Positions 1 through 8,570 of a stretch of DNA of 64,000 nucleotides are shown here, piece after piece. The DNA is taken from assembly GCF_015624425.1 (NCBI RefSeq), contig NZ_CP049919.1:2356001-2420000 (forward strand). Reading direction: 5' to 3'. How positions within the stretch are numbered: the first letter of the stretch is position 1; every line of letters starts with the position of its first letter. The stretch comes from Roseateles sp. DAIF2. Its GTDB lineage: Bacteria; Pseudomonadota; Gammaproteobacteria; Burkholderiales; Burkholderiaceae_C. Below the pieces are notes generated by a model. That model was given only the letters and a program-made list of their open reading frames with translations, was not told the origin of the DNA and did no database searches. Position numbers and translations under genes: made by a program.

Positions 1-585
1 GCGCTGCAGCGGCGCCAGCCAGTCCTCGTCGAGCCGGCCCAGGCCCTCGGCCAGCGCCGGCTGGCGCGCGGCCAGCAGGGCCTGCAGGCCCTCGGGCGGG
101 CTGATGCGGCTCAGGCGCTCCAGCACCAGGCCCTGCTGCGGCGCGCGCTGCAGCTGCTGCCACAGGCGCCGCCCCTGGCGCCGTGCCAGCCGCTCCAGCC
201 AGGCCGACAGGCCCTGGCCGCTGGGCGGCCGGGCCAGCTGCCAGGGCAGGCAGCCATGCAGCAGGAAATGCAGGAACTGCTGCAGCTCCAGCGCCGCGGC
301 GGGCAGGGCCACTGGCGGGCCGGCCGGGCCCAGGGCCCGCGCCAGCGCCGCGTCGATGCGCGCGCGCCAGCGCTCGGGCGGGTCGTCCAGCCGCAGGCGC
401 CCGAGCCGCAGCTCCAGGCGTTCGATGCGCCGGGTCCGGTCGGCCGGCGCCTGGGCATCGAGCGCCTCGGCCAGCAGCGGCAGCAGCCGGCCATGCAGCA
501 GCCGGGTCAGCGGCTCGGCCTGCTCGGGGCTGGCCAGCCGGGCCCGCAGGGCCAGGGTCTCGATCTGATGCCGGTGCGCGCTCAT
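1..585 (-). CDS. eCIS tape-measure protein, N-terminal part (cut by window edge)
   Basis: The frame opens at ATG 585, ten bases after the stop of the baseplate gene before it, and stays open for 195 codons to position 1. A GAGG ribosome site lies eight bases upstream of the start. The N-terminus has a helix with HQIETLALRARL, then RRIERLELRLGRL near residue 50. This matches what I recall of the contractile injection system tape-measure family (CIS_TMP, PF19268), whose N-terminus has an R(I/L)-x-x-LE-x-x-LG pattern. In that family the protein sets tail length inside the sheath and tube. The visible part is rich in Leu, Ala and Arg and looks helical. Only the start is in view, so full length is unknown. 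The AAA+ ATPase usually next to this gene would lie beyond the left edge. Confidence 0.75.
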   Translation of the reverse strand, partial: MSAHRHQIETLALRARLASPEQAEPLTRLLHGRLLPLLAEALDAQAPADRTRRIERLELRLGRLRLDDPPERWRARIDAALARALGPAGPPVALPAAALELQQFLHFLLHGCLPWQLARPPSGQGLSAWLERLARRQGRRLWQQLQRAPQQGLVLERLSRISPPEGLQALLAARQPALAEGLGRLDEDWLAPLQR

Positions 586-595
586 CGCCAGGGCC

Positions 596-3076
596 TCATG
601 CGTCCGAGACGCGGCCGCGCAGCCAGGCGACCAGGGTCGCCGCGCGCTCGTCGACGCGGCGCTGCGCGCCCGCCACGCCGGCATCCTCCAGCAGCGCCTG
701 GCAATGGGCCCGCTTGGCCAGCAGCCAGGCCTGCCACAGCGTCTCGAAGCGCTGCAGCGAGGCGGCGCCGAGCCACAGCAGCTGGCAGCGCAGCTGGGCC
801 GGCGCGGCCTCCAGCAGGCGCGCCTCGGCCAGGCTGCGCAGGCGCGGGTCGGCGCAGCGCGCGGTCCAGCCGGGCAGCACCAGGGTCAGGTGTTGCCGGA
901 AGAAGTCATCCAGGGTCTCGGGCCGCTGATCGGCCGCGCCGGGGCGCAGCAGCAGATGCTCGACCAGGTGCAGGCCCTCGCTGCGCAGCTGCAGCCGGCA
1001 CAGCGCGCGCAGCAGGGCCTGGGCGCGCCGGGCGGCCGCCTCGGCGCTGGCGAAGCGGCCCAGCGGCCAGCTCCGGCCCTCGGCATCGGGGCCAACGCGC
1101 AGCAGCCAGTGGCTGCCCTCGGCGCGGCAGGCAAAGGCCTGCGGCTGCGCCGCCGCGCGCAGCAGCGCGGCATCGCCGCCGGCCGCGCCCAGCCATTCGG
1201 CCAGCGGCACGGGTTCCGCCGGTTCCGCGCCATCGCCCGGGGTGAGGGTCAGGACTTGCCAGGCCTCGTCTTCGGGTTCGGTGAGAGTTGCGGGCGAGGG
1301 CGGGCGTGGCGGCGGCTCCAGCGGCAGCAGGCCGGCCTCCTGCAGCGGCTGGCTCAGCAGCGGCCCGCCCAGCAGGGCCAGCTGCAGGGCCAGGCGGCGC
1401 TGCAGCGGGGCGGCGCGTTCGGGTTCGCGCTCGGGGCCGGGCTGGCTGTAGTCGAAGCCGGCATGGCGCTCGCCGGTGAGGTCCAGCAGCAGGCGCGCGT
1501 AGCGGCGTTTGGCGTCCAGCAGGCGCAGCGCCCAGGCGCTCTCGTCCAGGTAGCGCGGCAGGTCCTGCAGCGGGGTCGGGTCCAGCTGTTCGCCATGCAG
1601 GGCCAGCAGCTGGTCCAGCGCGCGGGCGCGGCGCTCGGCGCCGGGCTCATGGCCGGCCAGCAGGTCGCTGCCGAAATGCGCCTCGTCCCCGGCCGGCGGC
1701 AGGTACAGGGCCTCGATGCCGGGCAGCTGCTGCGCGTTCAGGCGCTCGCACCAGTAGCTGCGCGGATCGGGGTTCTCGATGTCGTACAGCGCGTCCAGGT
1801 GCAGGCGCTGCGCGCGCAGCTGGGCCAGCGGATGTTCCAAGAGGGCCAGGTAGCCGGCCCATTGGGCGCGTTGGCCGGGCGGCAGATGGGTCGGCTGCTC
1901 GCTGCTCCAGCGCAGCGCCAGCGGCTCGCGGTAGACCTCGGGCAGCTGGCGGCTGGCGGGGTCGTAGCGCGGCACCGGCTCGGGCGCGACGGCCGGCCGT
2001 CCCGGCGTGCTTCCTGTCGCGACCGCGCCGTTGAGCGGCGCTGCGCCGGCCTTGCCGGCCCGGCGCAGGTCCTGCAGATGGTGCAGCAGCTCCTGGGCCG
2101 GCAGCGGCAGCAGGGCGCCGCCGCGCCGCACCTTCCAGCCTTCCAGATCGGCCGCGCGCTCCGGCCAGCACAGGCGCATGCCCCAGCCCGGGCCGCGCCA
2201 CAGCAGGGCCTGCGCATCCTCGGGCTCGGCCGCCGCGCCGGCCGGCGCGGGCGTCGGCTGCGCCGGGTCGACCGAGCTCAGCAGCAGGCGCTCGATGCTG
2301 CGCAGGCCCGGCACGCGGCGCAGCGCGCGCGCCAGGTCGCTGACATAGAGCCGGCCGGACTGCACGCGCAGCAGCTCGTCGGCCGGCGGCGGCAGATGCG
2401 GCCCGGCCGGCTCGGGCATCGCGGCGAGGAAGCGGTCGCAGCCCCGCACCAGCTCGCCCAGCAGGCCGATCAGCTCATGGTCCTCGTCCACCTCCAGCTC
2501 GACCTGCAACCGCACCCAATGCGGCCGCAGCAGTTCCGGCAGGCCGCACAGGTCCTCGCCCAGATTGCGCTGGCGCCAGTAGCGCTGCGCCAGCGCGGCG
2601 GCCTGGCGGCGCAGCGCGGCGGGCGGCTGCCGGTCCGGCCCCAGCTGGCGCCAGGACCACAGGCCCAGCGGCCGGCCGGCGCCGTCCTCCAGCGCGCTCA
2701 GATCGGCATGGCGCGGCGCGGGCTGCTGCGCATGCAGCCAGGCCAGCTGGTCCAGCGCGCTGCAGGGCCGGTGCCGCAGCACCGCCTCGGGCCCATGCAG
2801 CGCGAAGCGGCGCGCGGCCGCATCCGGGTCCTCCGCGCCCAGGCCCAGCAGGGCCGGCACCTCGTCCTGGGCCGCATAGATCTCCTCGGTCAGCGCGTAG
2901 ACCAGGGTCTCGAGCAGGGTGACGCCGGGGTCGTGCAGGTTGTAGTCGGTCCATTGCGCGCCGCTGGCCTGCTGCACCCAGTCCAGCGCCCGCGCGCGCA
3001 GGGTCGCGAAGCCGTAGGCGGGCTCGCCCTCGCTCGGCAGTCGGGCGATGCGCTGGACGGGCTGCACGGCGCTCAT
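596..3076 (-). CDS. eCIS baseplate protein, Afp12/Pvc12-like (826 aa)
   Basis: Large baseplate wedge component of an eCIS. Around residue 45 it has the motif YNLHDPGVTLLETLVYAL, the hallmark of Afp12/Pvc12-type baseplate proteins (usual form DYNxHDPGITLLE). The start ATG at 3076 overlaps the previous stop as ATGA, so translation is probably coupled. The C-terminal third has a segment ending in RSEGLHLVEHLLLRP, which is also typical of this family. The rest is Leu/Ala/Arg-rich and low in recognisable motifs. It lies between the 265-residue unknown and the tape-measure gene, the expected place. Function rests on family and context. Confidence 0.85.
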   Translation of the reverse strand: MSAVQPVQRIARLPSEGEPAYGFATLRARALDWVQQASGAQWTDYNLHDPGVTLLETLVYALTEEIYAAQDEVPALLGLGAEDPDAAARRFALHGPEAVLRHRPCSALDQLAWLHAQQPAPRHADLSALEDGAGRPLGLWSWRQLGPDRQPPAALRRQAAALAQRYWRQRNLGEDLCGLPELLRPHWVRLQVELEVDEDHELIGLLGELVRGCDRFLAAMPEPAGPHLPPPADELLRVQSGRLYVSDLARALRRVPGLRSIERLLLSSVDPAQPTPAPAGAAAEPEDAQALLWRGPGWGMRLCWPERAADLEGWKVRRGGALLPLPAQELLHHLQDLRRAGKAGAAPLNGAVATGSTPGRPAVAPEPVPRYDPASRQLPEVYREPLALRWSSEQPTHLPPGQRAQWAGYLALLEHPLAQLRAQRLHLDALYDIENPDPRSYWCERLNAQQLPGIEALYLPPAGDEAHFGSDLLAGHEPGAERRARALDQLLALHGEQLDPTPLQDLPRYLDESAWALRLLDAKRRYARLLLDLTGERHAGFDYSQPGPEREPERAAPLQRRLALQLALLGGPLLSQPLQEAGLLPLEPPPRPPSPATLTEPEDEAWQVLTLTPGDGAEPAEPVPLAEWLGAAGGDAALLRAAAQPQAFACRAEGSHWLLRVGPDAEGRSWPLGRFASAEAAARRAQALLRALCRLQLRSEGLHLVEHLLLRPGAADQRPETLDDFFRQHLTLVLPGWTARCADPRLRSLAEARLLEAAPAQLRCQLLWLGAASLQRFETLWQAWLLAKRAHCQALLEDAGVAGAQRRVDERAATLVAWLRGRVSDA

Positions 3077-3870
3077 TTGACGGCTCCGGGCGCGGCCTGG
3101 CCGCCTTCCATATGCGGGTCGAACCAGAGCTGGGTCAGGTGGGCCTGGATCAGCTGGCCCGGGCCGAAGTTGCAGCCGCTGCGGATCTGCAGCCGGTAGC
3201 TGGCGTCGCGGCCATGGCCGCCGAACCAGCGCAGCTCCAGCCGGTCGCAGCGCCGGCCCCACCAGGCCTGGGTCTGGCGGATGCCGCGGCGCCGCTGCAG
3301 CCAGCCGAGGAGGCCGCCGCCGGGGTTGTAGGCGCTCAGCGCGACCGCATGCAGCAGGCCGAAATGGCCGCTGCCGGGCTTGCCGGCGCCGGCCACCACC
3401 TCGAAGCCATGGCAGCCATGCAGGTCGCCGCTGAGGTCCTGCCAGCTGCCGTCGGCCAGCAGCGGCGCGCGCTGGGTCTCGCCCCAGCGGCCGCGCCGGC
3501 CCTCGCTGGCGGCCACGCCGGCGACGTCCAGCATGTCGCGCGGCTCGCTGCGGCCCAGGCCGACGCGCTGGCGGGCGTCCAGGTTCAGGAGCGGCTGCTC
3601 GGTCTCGCCGCCGCCGATCTGCAGCTGGTCCGCGGTGCTGCCCAGGCGCACCCGCCACAGCGCGGCGCCGGGGTTGCGGTCGCGGTAGAAGCTCAGCAGG
3701 GTGTCATGGCCGACCGCGGCATAGATCTCCTCGCCGTTCTCGACACTCTTGCGGAAACCCTCATCGCTCATATTGAGCATCGAGTCGATCAGGTCGACGA
3801 AATGGCCCTCGCTGGGCAGCTGGCCGGCGCGGAAGTAGCTGCGCAGGGTCTCGCGGTTGCGGCTGGTCAT
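3073..3870 (-). CDS. eCIS-associated protein of unknown function (265 aa)
   Basis: It starts at ATG 3870, overlapping the Afp11-like stop (ATGA), and its own stop overlaps the start of the Afp12-like gene. The N-terminus has TLRSYFRAGQLPSEGHF followed by LIDSMLNMSDEGF (residues about 8-38). The C-terminal half has a compact beta-rich module: DLHGCHGFEVVAGAGKPGSG, then LLHAVALSAYNP, then ending LTQLWFD. From memory, proteins with these two modules recur in eCIS loci of Bacteroidota and Proteobacteria, always beside baseplate genes, with no assigned function. Possible roles are a fibre/receptor-binding element or a baseplate accessory. The module order suggests an N-terminal anchor and a C-terminal globular domain. 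This is inference. Confidence 0.65.
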   Translation of the reverse strand: MTSRNRETLRSYFRAGQLPSEGHFVDLIDSMLNMSDEGFRKSVENGEEIYAAVGHDTLLSFYRDRNPGAALWRVRLGSTADQLQIGGGETEQPLLNLDARQRVGLGRSEPRDMLDVAGVAASEGRRGRWGETQRAPLLADGSWQDLSGDLHGCHGFEVVAGAGKPGSGHFGLLHAVALSAYNPGGGLLGWLQRRRGIRQTQAWWGRRCDRLELRWFGGHGRDASYRLQIRSGCNFGPGQLIQAHLTQLWFDPHMEGGQAAPGAVK

Positions 3871-6800
3871 CGGACGGCCTCCGCCGGCAGATCGTTGCCA
3901 TCGCCGCTGCCGATGATGAAGCTGGCGCCCAGCGCGAGCCGGCCCAGGCCGGTGCTGCGCGGGCTGCTGCTGCGGTCCTCGCCCTGCAGCTCCAGCAGAT
4001 GGCCGCGGGTCGGCAGGGCCAGGCTGCAGCGCTGCAGCGGGCGCAGCTGGGGCCGGCCCTGCGCGGCGCGGGCGGTGTCGTGCAGCTGGTAGACGCCGGC
4101 ATCGCTGCGCGTGATGTGCAGCAGCGACAGGCCCAGCACCGCGTCGACCCCGTCCTGGGCGCGCAGATGCGCCTCCAGTTCCTCGGTGCGCAGGGTCCAG
4201 TCGAAGCGCGCGGTGATGCCGCCGGGCCGCCAGGGCGAGAGGTAGTCGCGCAGGCTCTGGTTCAGCAGTCGCAGCCGCTCGCCGGCCTGCACGCCGGCGC
4301 TCAGGCGCAGGCGGCAGCGCACCTGGATGCGTTCGTAGGCCGGGTTGCGCACCAGCAGGCGTAGGCCCGGCGGGCAGCGCGCGGCGAGGAAATGGCGGAT
4401 GCGTGCCAGCGTGGCGGCGTCCAGGCGCGGCGCCTCGGTGCCGTCCACCTCCTGGCCCGGCGGCAGCGCCGGCACCACCACCAGGGTGACCAGCGCCTGG
4501 GCCGCGTCGGCCGGCAGGCAGACCAGCTTGAAGACCTCGGGAAACTCCTCCAGCACCAGGCGCTCGCAGTCCCAGGCGTTGACCGCGCGGCCGCGGTGGC
4601 GCAGGCGCTCGCTGGCGCGCACGCGCAGCGCGGCCTCGTCCTCGGCGGCGCGCCAGTCGAAGCCCGGCAGCGGCTGGCTCAGCCCGGCCAGGCCGGGGAT
4701 GGCCGGCACCGCGGCCTGCACGCAATGCGCGGGCAGCGGCTGGGCCTCGGCCGCATCGGCCAGGCGGCGCGCGCTGATCGCCTGGGCCCACAGACCCTGC
4801 AGCGGCGCCAGCTGCTCCAGCCGCGCATCGCCGGACAGGCGCAGCCAGTACAGCGCCTCGCCGGGGACCTCGCCCTGCGGCGCGCGGCCCTCCAGCGCCG
4901 GGCAGCCGGGTGTCAGGCCGTCGGGCAGGTCCAGCATCAGCAGGCCGGTGCGCAGCAGGCCCTCGGTGCCGTCCTGCAGCACCCGGTAGGGCTCCAGCGC
5001 GCGCCAGCCCTTGTCGGTCCAGGCGGCCCATTGCAGGCGCGGCGCGGCCTGGTCCAGCGCCTCGCGGGCCAGGCCGCGGTCGAGCTGGAACAGCAGGCTC
5101 AGCACCGAGTCCGGCTCCGGGCCGCGCAGGCCGATGTAGAGCTGGCCCTGGCCGGGCCACAGCGGCAGCAGGGCCGGCAGCGATTCACCGGGCGGCGGCC
5201 GCAGCGGCGTGCGGCCGAAGGGGCCCAGCTCGATCAGCTGCGGCTGGCTGCCGTCGCCCTGCTGGGGACCGACCGCCGGGATGCGCTCGGCGGCGCTGTA
5301 GCTCAGGCTCAGGCTTTCCAGCACCGGGGTGTAGGGCGGCTGCGGCAGCTCGCGCGGCACCAGGCGCCAGCCGCCGCGGCCGTTGTGGCTCAGCACCTCG
5401 GTCAGCAGCGGCGGGTACAGCGCATGGCCGAAGGCCGGCGCCAGCAGCTGCAGGCGGAAGAAGCCCTGGCGGCTGGCCGGGCCGTAGTCCGCCAGCGCCG
5501 CGGCCTGCGCCGGCGTGACCGCCTGCGGCCGGTGCAGGCGCAGCAGCCGCGCGTCGCCCAGCGCCAGCTGCCGCTGCGCCGCATCGCCCTCGAACAGCGC
5601 CAGCTCGCCGGCCTCGCGCCATTGGCCGTCGCTGAGCACGGCGGCACGCACCCGGAAGCGCTCCGGCAGCCAGGGCCCTTGCGGATAGGCGCGGTAATGC
5701 CGGGCCAGGCCGCCCGGCGGCAGGCCGGCCCAGCGCAGCTTCAGGCTCAGCGACTGCAACGGCTTGGTCAGCAACTCGGGGCTGCCGAACATCAGATAGG
5801 ACGCGGTGTCGGGCAGCGGGCCAAAGGGCGCGAAGGGCTTGCCGGCGTCGAGCCGGCCGAGCTGGTTGAACAGGCGCAGGTCGGTCAGCCCGACCACCCG
5901 CACCGCCAGCCGCAGCTCCTGCAGGCGCAGCTGCTGCAGCAGGCCCAGGCCGAACAGGCGGCTGCGCCCGCTCAGCAGCAGCTGCAGCACCGGCTGGGCC
6001 GGCCAGCCCGGGCCATGCAGGGCCGCACTGCAGGGCACGATGGCTGGCTGCTCGGGCCGCAGGCGCAGGCGCAGCTGCAGGCCCGCCGGGCCACCCTCGG
6101 CCGCATCGCGGCGCCGCACCTGCACCTCGTCCAGTTTCAGCCAGCCGCCGGCGGCGCTCAGCCGCGCCTGCCAGAGGCCGCGGAACACGCGGTCGAACAC
6201 CAGTTCGCGCTCCAGCGGCGCCTGGCCGGCCAGCAGGCTCAGCGGGTCGTCCACCGTGGCCGTCGCCGGCAGTGGCAGCACGCGCCGCGCATGGGTCTGC
6301 AGGGCCCGGCGCAGGCCAGTCGGGAAACGCTCATCGGTGGCGCAGAGCCAGAGCGCGAACAGCCGGCCCAGGCGCGGCGCCAGCAGCTCGGCCTCGGCGG
6401 TCTGCAGGCAGTCGGCGCACAGGGCCGCGAGCCCGGGGCTGGTCTCGAGCTCGGCGGCCGCGACGCCGGCCTCTTGCAGCAGCGCGCGCCGGGCCGGGTC
6501 GAGCGCTGAGGCATCGCCGGGGCCGGCCAGGCGCAGCTCCAGCTCGATGCCGCGCTCGCCGCCGGCCAGGGCCAGCAGGCCCGAACTCAGGGCCAGGCCC
6601 AGCTCGGCGTCCGGCGCGCTGCCGCCGCCCAGCACCGGCCAGCTGGGCGCGCGCGGCAGCGCGGCCTGCTGCGGCTCCGGCGGGGCCAGCAGCGCGGCGC
6701 GGGCGCGGCTGGGATAGCCATACTCGCGCTCCGGCGAGATCAGCGGGTCATGCTCGAGGCGCAGGCTCAGGAGGCGCGCGACCTGCAGCTGGCCCAGCTC

Positions 6801-7709
6801 CAACGCCTGCTCGGCGGCGAAGAAGCGGTTGCGGCCATCGGCGGTCTTGCCGGCCTGGAACAGCGCGCCGGCCTCGATGCGCACCGGCTGCAGGCGGCGC
6901 GGGTCGCGGCGCAGCAGCAGATGCACGCGGTCGCGGCCGGCCGGGCGCGGCGCGAACCCCAGGCGCTCGTGGTAGTAATGGCGGATCAGGCGCTCGCCGA
7001 AATCGTTCAGCGGCGCGCGGCCATGGTCCAGCAGGCGCAGCAGGCCCAGCAGCAGGCCGGTGGCCGGCTCGTGATGGCCGCCGCCCAGGCTCTCAACCAG
7101 GGTCTCGCGGGCCAGCGCGGCGGCCTCGGCCTGCAGCCGGCCCAGCACCAGCCAGAGCTCGCGCAGGCGCCGCGCCAGCAGCGCGCGCGGCGGCGGCTCG
7201 ACCGCCGCGCTGCTCTCCAGGCCCCAGGCCGGATGGCGCGGCAGCGCGGCCTGGCGTGGATCGTCGACGCGGCGAAAGGCCGCCGACAGGACCAGCAGCA
7301 GCGGGCCGGCGCGCTGGGCGATGCGCTGGCGCAGCAGGGCCTGCACGCGCGGCGCGGCGTCCAGCCCCTGCAGCCATTCGTCGAGCCGGCCGGCCAGGGT
7401 CAGGCATTGCTTCCATTGCTGGGCGGGGCCGAGGCGGGTCCAGTCGTCGGGCGCATCGGTGGCGGGCTGCGGGCCGGCCGGCGCGGCGGCCAGCTCGGCC
7501 AGCAGCAGGCTGGGGTCGGTGCGCAACACCGCGGCCCAGTCGCCGCGCGGGCTGCCGGCCTCGTCGACGAAGCGCAGGCGGCGCGCCAGCGCCAGGCTCA
7601 GGGCCAGGCGCTCGGCCAGGCTCCATTCGTCCGGCCGCAACCGGGCGCCGTCGGGCGCGGTGGCGCCGCGCTCGCGCTGCTCGGTGCCGCTGCGCATGCG
7701 GGTGATCAT
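3867..7709 (-). CDS. eCIS baseplate protein, Afp11/Pvc11-like (1280 aa)
   Basis: The largest protein of the cluster and the main baseplate wedge protein. The start ATG 7709 shares one base with the stop of the gp25-like gene (TGATG), and its stop overlaps the next start. The last 230 residues contain the recognisable baseplate J-like part: RLRHRGRAVNAWDCERLVL, a stretch like VCLPADAAQALVTLVVVP, and VRCRLRLSAGVQAGERLR. These match phage baseplate J/gp6-type assembly proteins (putative baseplate assembly family). The N-terminal thousand residues show the usual Afp11 layout but no distinct motif. In phage and Afp this protein links the hub to the sheath initiator. Length fits the Afp11 class, which commonly exceeds 900 residues. 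Confidence 0.85.
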   Translation of the reverse strand: MITRMRSGTEQRERGATAPDGARLRPDEWSLAERLALSLALARRLRFVDEAGSPRGDWAAVLRTDPSLLLAELAAAPAGPQPATDAPDDWTRLGPAQQWKQCLTLAGRLDEWLQGLDAAPRVQALLRQRIAQRAGPLLLVLSAAFRRVDDPRQAALPRHPAWGLESSAAVEPPPRALLARRLRELWLVLGRLQAEAAALARETLVESLGGGHHEPATGLLLGLLRLLDHGRAPLNDFGERLIRHYYHERLGFAPRPAGRDRVHLLLRRDPRRLQPVRIEAGALFQAGKTADGRNRFFAAEQALELGQLQVARLLSLRLEHDPLISPEREYGYPSRARAALLAPPEPQQAALPRAPSWPVLGGGSAPDAELGLALSSGLLALAGGERGIELELRLAGPGDASALDPARRALLQEAGVAAAELETSPGLAALCADCLQTAEAELLAPRLGRLFALWLCATDERFPTGLRRALQTHARRVLPLPATATVDDPLSLLAGQAPLERELVFDRVFRGLWQARLSAAGGWLKLDEVQVRRRDAAEGGPAGLQLRLRLRPEQPAIVPCSAALHGPGWPAQPVLQLLLSGRSRLFGLGLLQQLRLQELRLAVRVVGLTDLRLFNQLGRLDAGKPFAPFGPLPDTASYLMFGSPELLTKPLQSLSLKLRWAGLPPGGLARHYRAYPQGPWLPERFRVRAAVLSDGQWREAGELALFEGDAAQRQLALGDARLLRLHRPQAVTPAQAAALADYGPASRQGFFRLQLLAPAFGHALYPPLLTEVLSHNGRGGWRLVPRELPQPPYTPVLESLSLSYSAAERIPAVGPQQGDGSQPQLIELGPFGRTPLRPPPGESLPALLPLWPGQGQLYIGLRGPEPDSVLSLLFQLDRGLAREALDQAAPRLQWAAWTDKGWRALEPYRVLQDGTEGLLRTGLLMLDLPDGLTPGCPALEGRAPQGEVPGEALYWLRLSGDARLEQLAPLQGLWAQAISARRLADAAEAQPLPAHCVQAAVPAIPGLAGLSQPLPGFDWRAAEDEAALRVRASERLRHRGRAVNAWDCERLVLEEFPEVFKLVCLPADAAQALVTLVVVPALPPGQEVDGTEAPRLDAATLARIRHFLAARCPPGLRLLVRNPAYERIQVRCRLRLSAGVQAGERLRLLNQSLRDYLSPWRPGGITARFDWTLRTEELEAHLRAQDGVDAVLGLSLLHITRSDAGVYQLHDTARAAQGRPQLRPLQRCSLALPTRGHLLELQGEDRSSSPRSTGLGRLALGASFIIGSGDGNDLPAEAVR

Positions 7710-8116
7710 CAGCGGGCCTCCACCGGCTGGCTGGCCTGGTCCAGATAGAGCGGATAGACCAGGTTGTGGCGGGTGTTGGTGCTGCGGATGCGGTAATGCA
7801 GGTTCAGCTCCAGCCGCGCCATGTCGTCGGCGGCGATGCGCGCCTCGATCTGCTCCAGCTCGACCCGCGGTTCGTAGAACAGCAGGGCCTTCTCCAGCAT
7901 GTCCTTGATCGCGGTGAGGGTCTGCTCGTCGGCGTTCTCGAACAGCATCTGGTGCAGATGGGTACCGTAACCGGGCTGCATCACCCGCTCGCCGCAGCGC
8001 GTGGCCAGCAGTAGGCGCAGGCTCTCGGCCACGTCCTGCTCGTTCTCGACCAGCAGCGCCCGGCCCTCGGCATCGAAGCGCGGCGGAAAGCTCCAACCCC
8101 GGCCAAGGAAACTCAT
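7709..8116 (-). CDS. gp25/GpW-like baseplate protein (Afp9-like, 135 aa)
   Basis: Small baseplate protein that in T4 gp25, T6SS TssE and Afp9 starts sheath polymerisation. I chose ATG 8116 (MSFLGRGWSFPP). A frame-compatible ATG at 8146 would add ten unlikely residues. The family core is visible: GRGWSFPPRFD at the start, NEQDVAESLRLLLATRCGER near residue 25, and MQPGYGTHLHQMLFEN near 50. E-x-x-V-x-x-S-L followed by R-x-G-x-R-x-x-x-P-x-x-G is the gp25 signature. The stop overlaps the Afp11-like start. Upstream is a 142-base gap holding a palindromic repeat, the only sizeable gap inside the cluster. Confidence 0.9.
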   Translation of the reverse strand: MSFLGRGWSFPPRFDAEGRALLVENEQDVAESLRLLLATRCGERVMQPGYGTHLHQMLFENADEQTLTAIKDMLEKALLFYEPRVELEQIEARIAADDMARLELNLHYRIRSTNTRHNLVYPLYLDQASQPVEAR

Positions 8117-8162
8117 CTTGCTCGCTCCGTCATGTAGCGTGTCCATTGCGACGCGGCCGACG

Positions 8163-8251
8163 GATCAAGCCCAGCGGCGCCCGAGGATCCGGCTTTGCCG
8201 GGCCTGCGGGCGCGCCCCCTTGAGGGGGCCGGCGAAGCCGGTAGGGGGTGG
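8163..8251 (-). repeat. Palindromic 3' element, copy A
   Basis: Read on the minus strand it starts CCACCCCCTA seven bases after the PAAR stop. It then forms hairpin 1 (CCGGC TTC GCCGG), hairpin 2 (GCCCCCTCAAGGGGGC) and a third stem with arms GCGCCCG and CGGGCGC enclosing CCGGCAAAGCCGG. Three further copies with the same plan lie at 33172, 40359 and 46211. It separates the PAAR gene from the gp25-like gene. Confidence 0.85.
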
Positions 8252-8258
8252 TCCATCC

Positions 8259-8558
8259 TCAGCCTCCGATCAGGACGGTGAAGAAGCCGAGCACGATGCT
8301 GCCGCCATGGGCGGTGGTGTCGCCGACGCGGGCGGCCGGCTTGCCGCCGATCAGCACGGTGGCCGAGCCCTTGACGATGCTGTCCGGCGGACCGACGCAG
8401 ACCGCGTTGTCGCCGACCACCGCGGCCGGCAGCTTGCCGATCAGCACGCTGGGCACGCCGGGGCCGATCACTGGCCCGCCGACATGCGGAATCGGCGGCA
8501 GGCCCGGGGTCTGCATCGGGCAGCTGTGCATGTCGGTCAGACGGGCGGCGGGCGGCAT
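8259..8558 (-). CDS. PAAR-repeat spike tip protein (Afp10-like, 99 aa)
   Basis: Caps the spike with a sharp cone. It begins MPPAARLTDMHSCP and carries the PAAR motifs GGPVIGPGVPSVLIGKLPAA, VGDNAVCVGPPD, VLIGGKPAARVGDTTAHGG and VLIGG. His, Cys and His residues at the expected places (H12, C14, C54, H88) could bind the structural metal seen in PAAR proteins. Length is typical of a PAAR protein with no effector extension, so it carries no toxin domain. It follows the VgrG-like gene by 12 bases, which fits a spike-plus-tip pair. Confidence 0.93.
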   Translation of the reverse strand: MPPAARLTDMHSCPMQTPGLPPIPHVGGPVIGPGVPSVLIGKLPAAVVGDNAVCVGPPDSIVKGSATVLIGGKPAARVGDTTAHGGSIVLGFFTVLIGG

Positions 8559-8570
8559 GGCGGGCTCCGG

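Noticed and set aside
704..3199. Very long open frame on the plus strand opposite the Afp12-like gene
   Set aside because: High GC content leaves few stops. The protein is a Gln/Leu/Arg/Ala repeat with no domain, and the opposite strand holds a clear baseplate gene.
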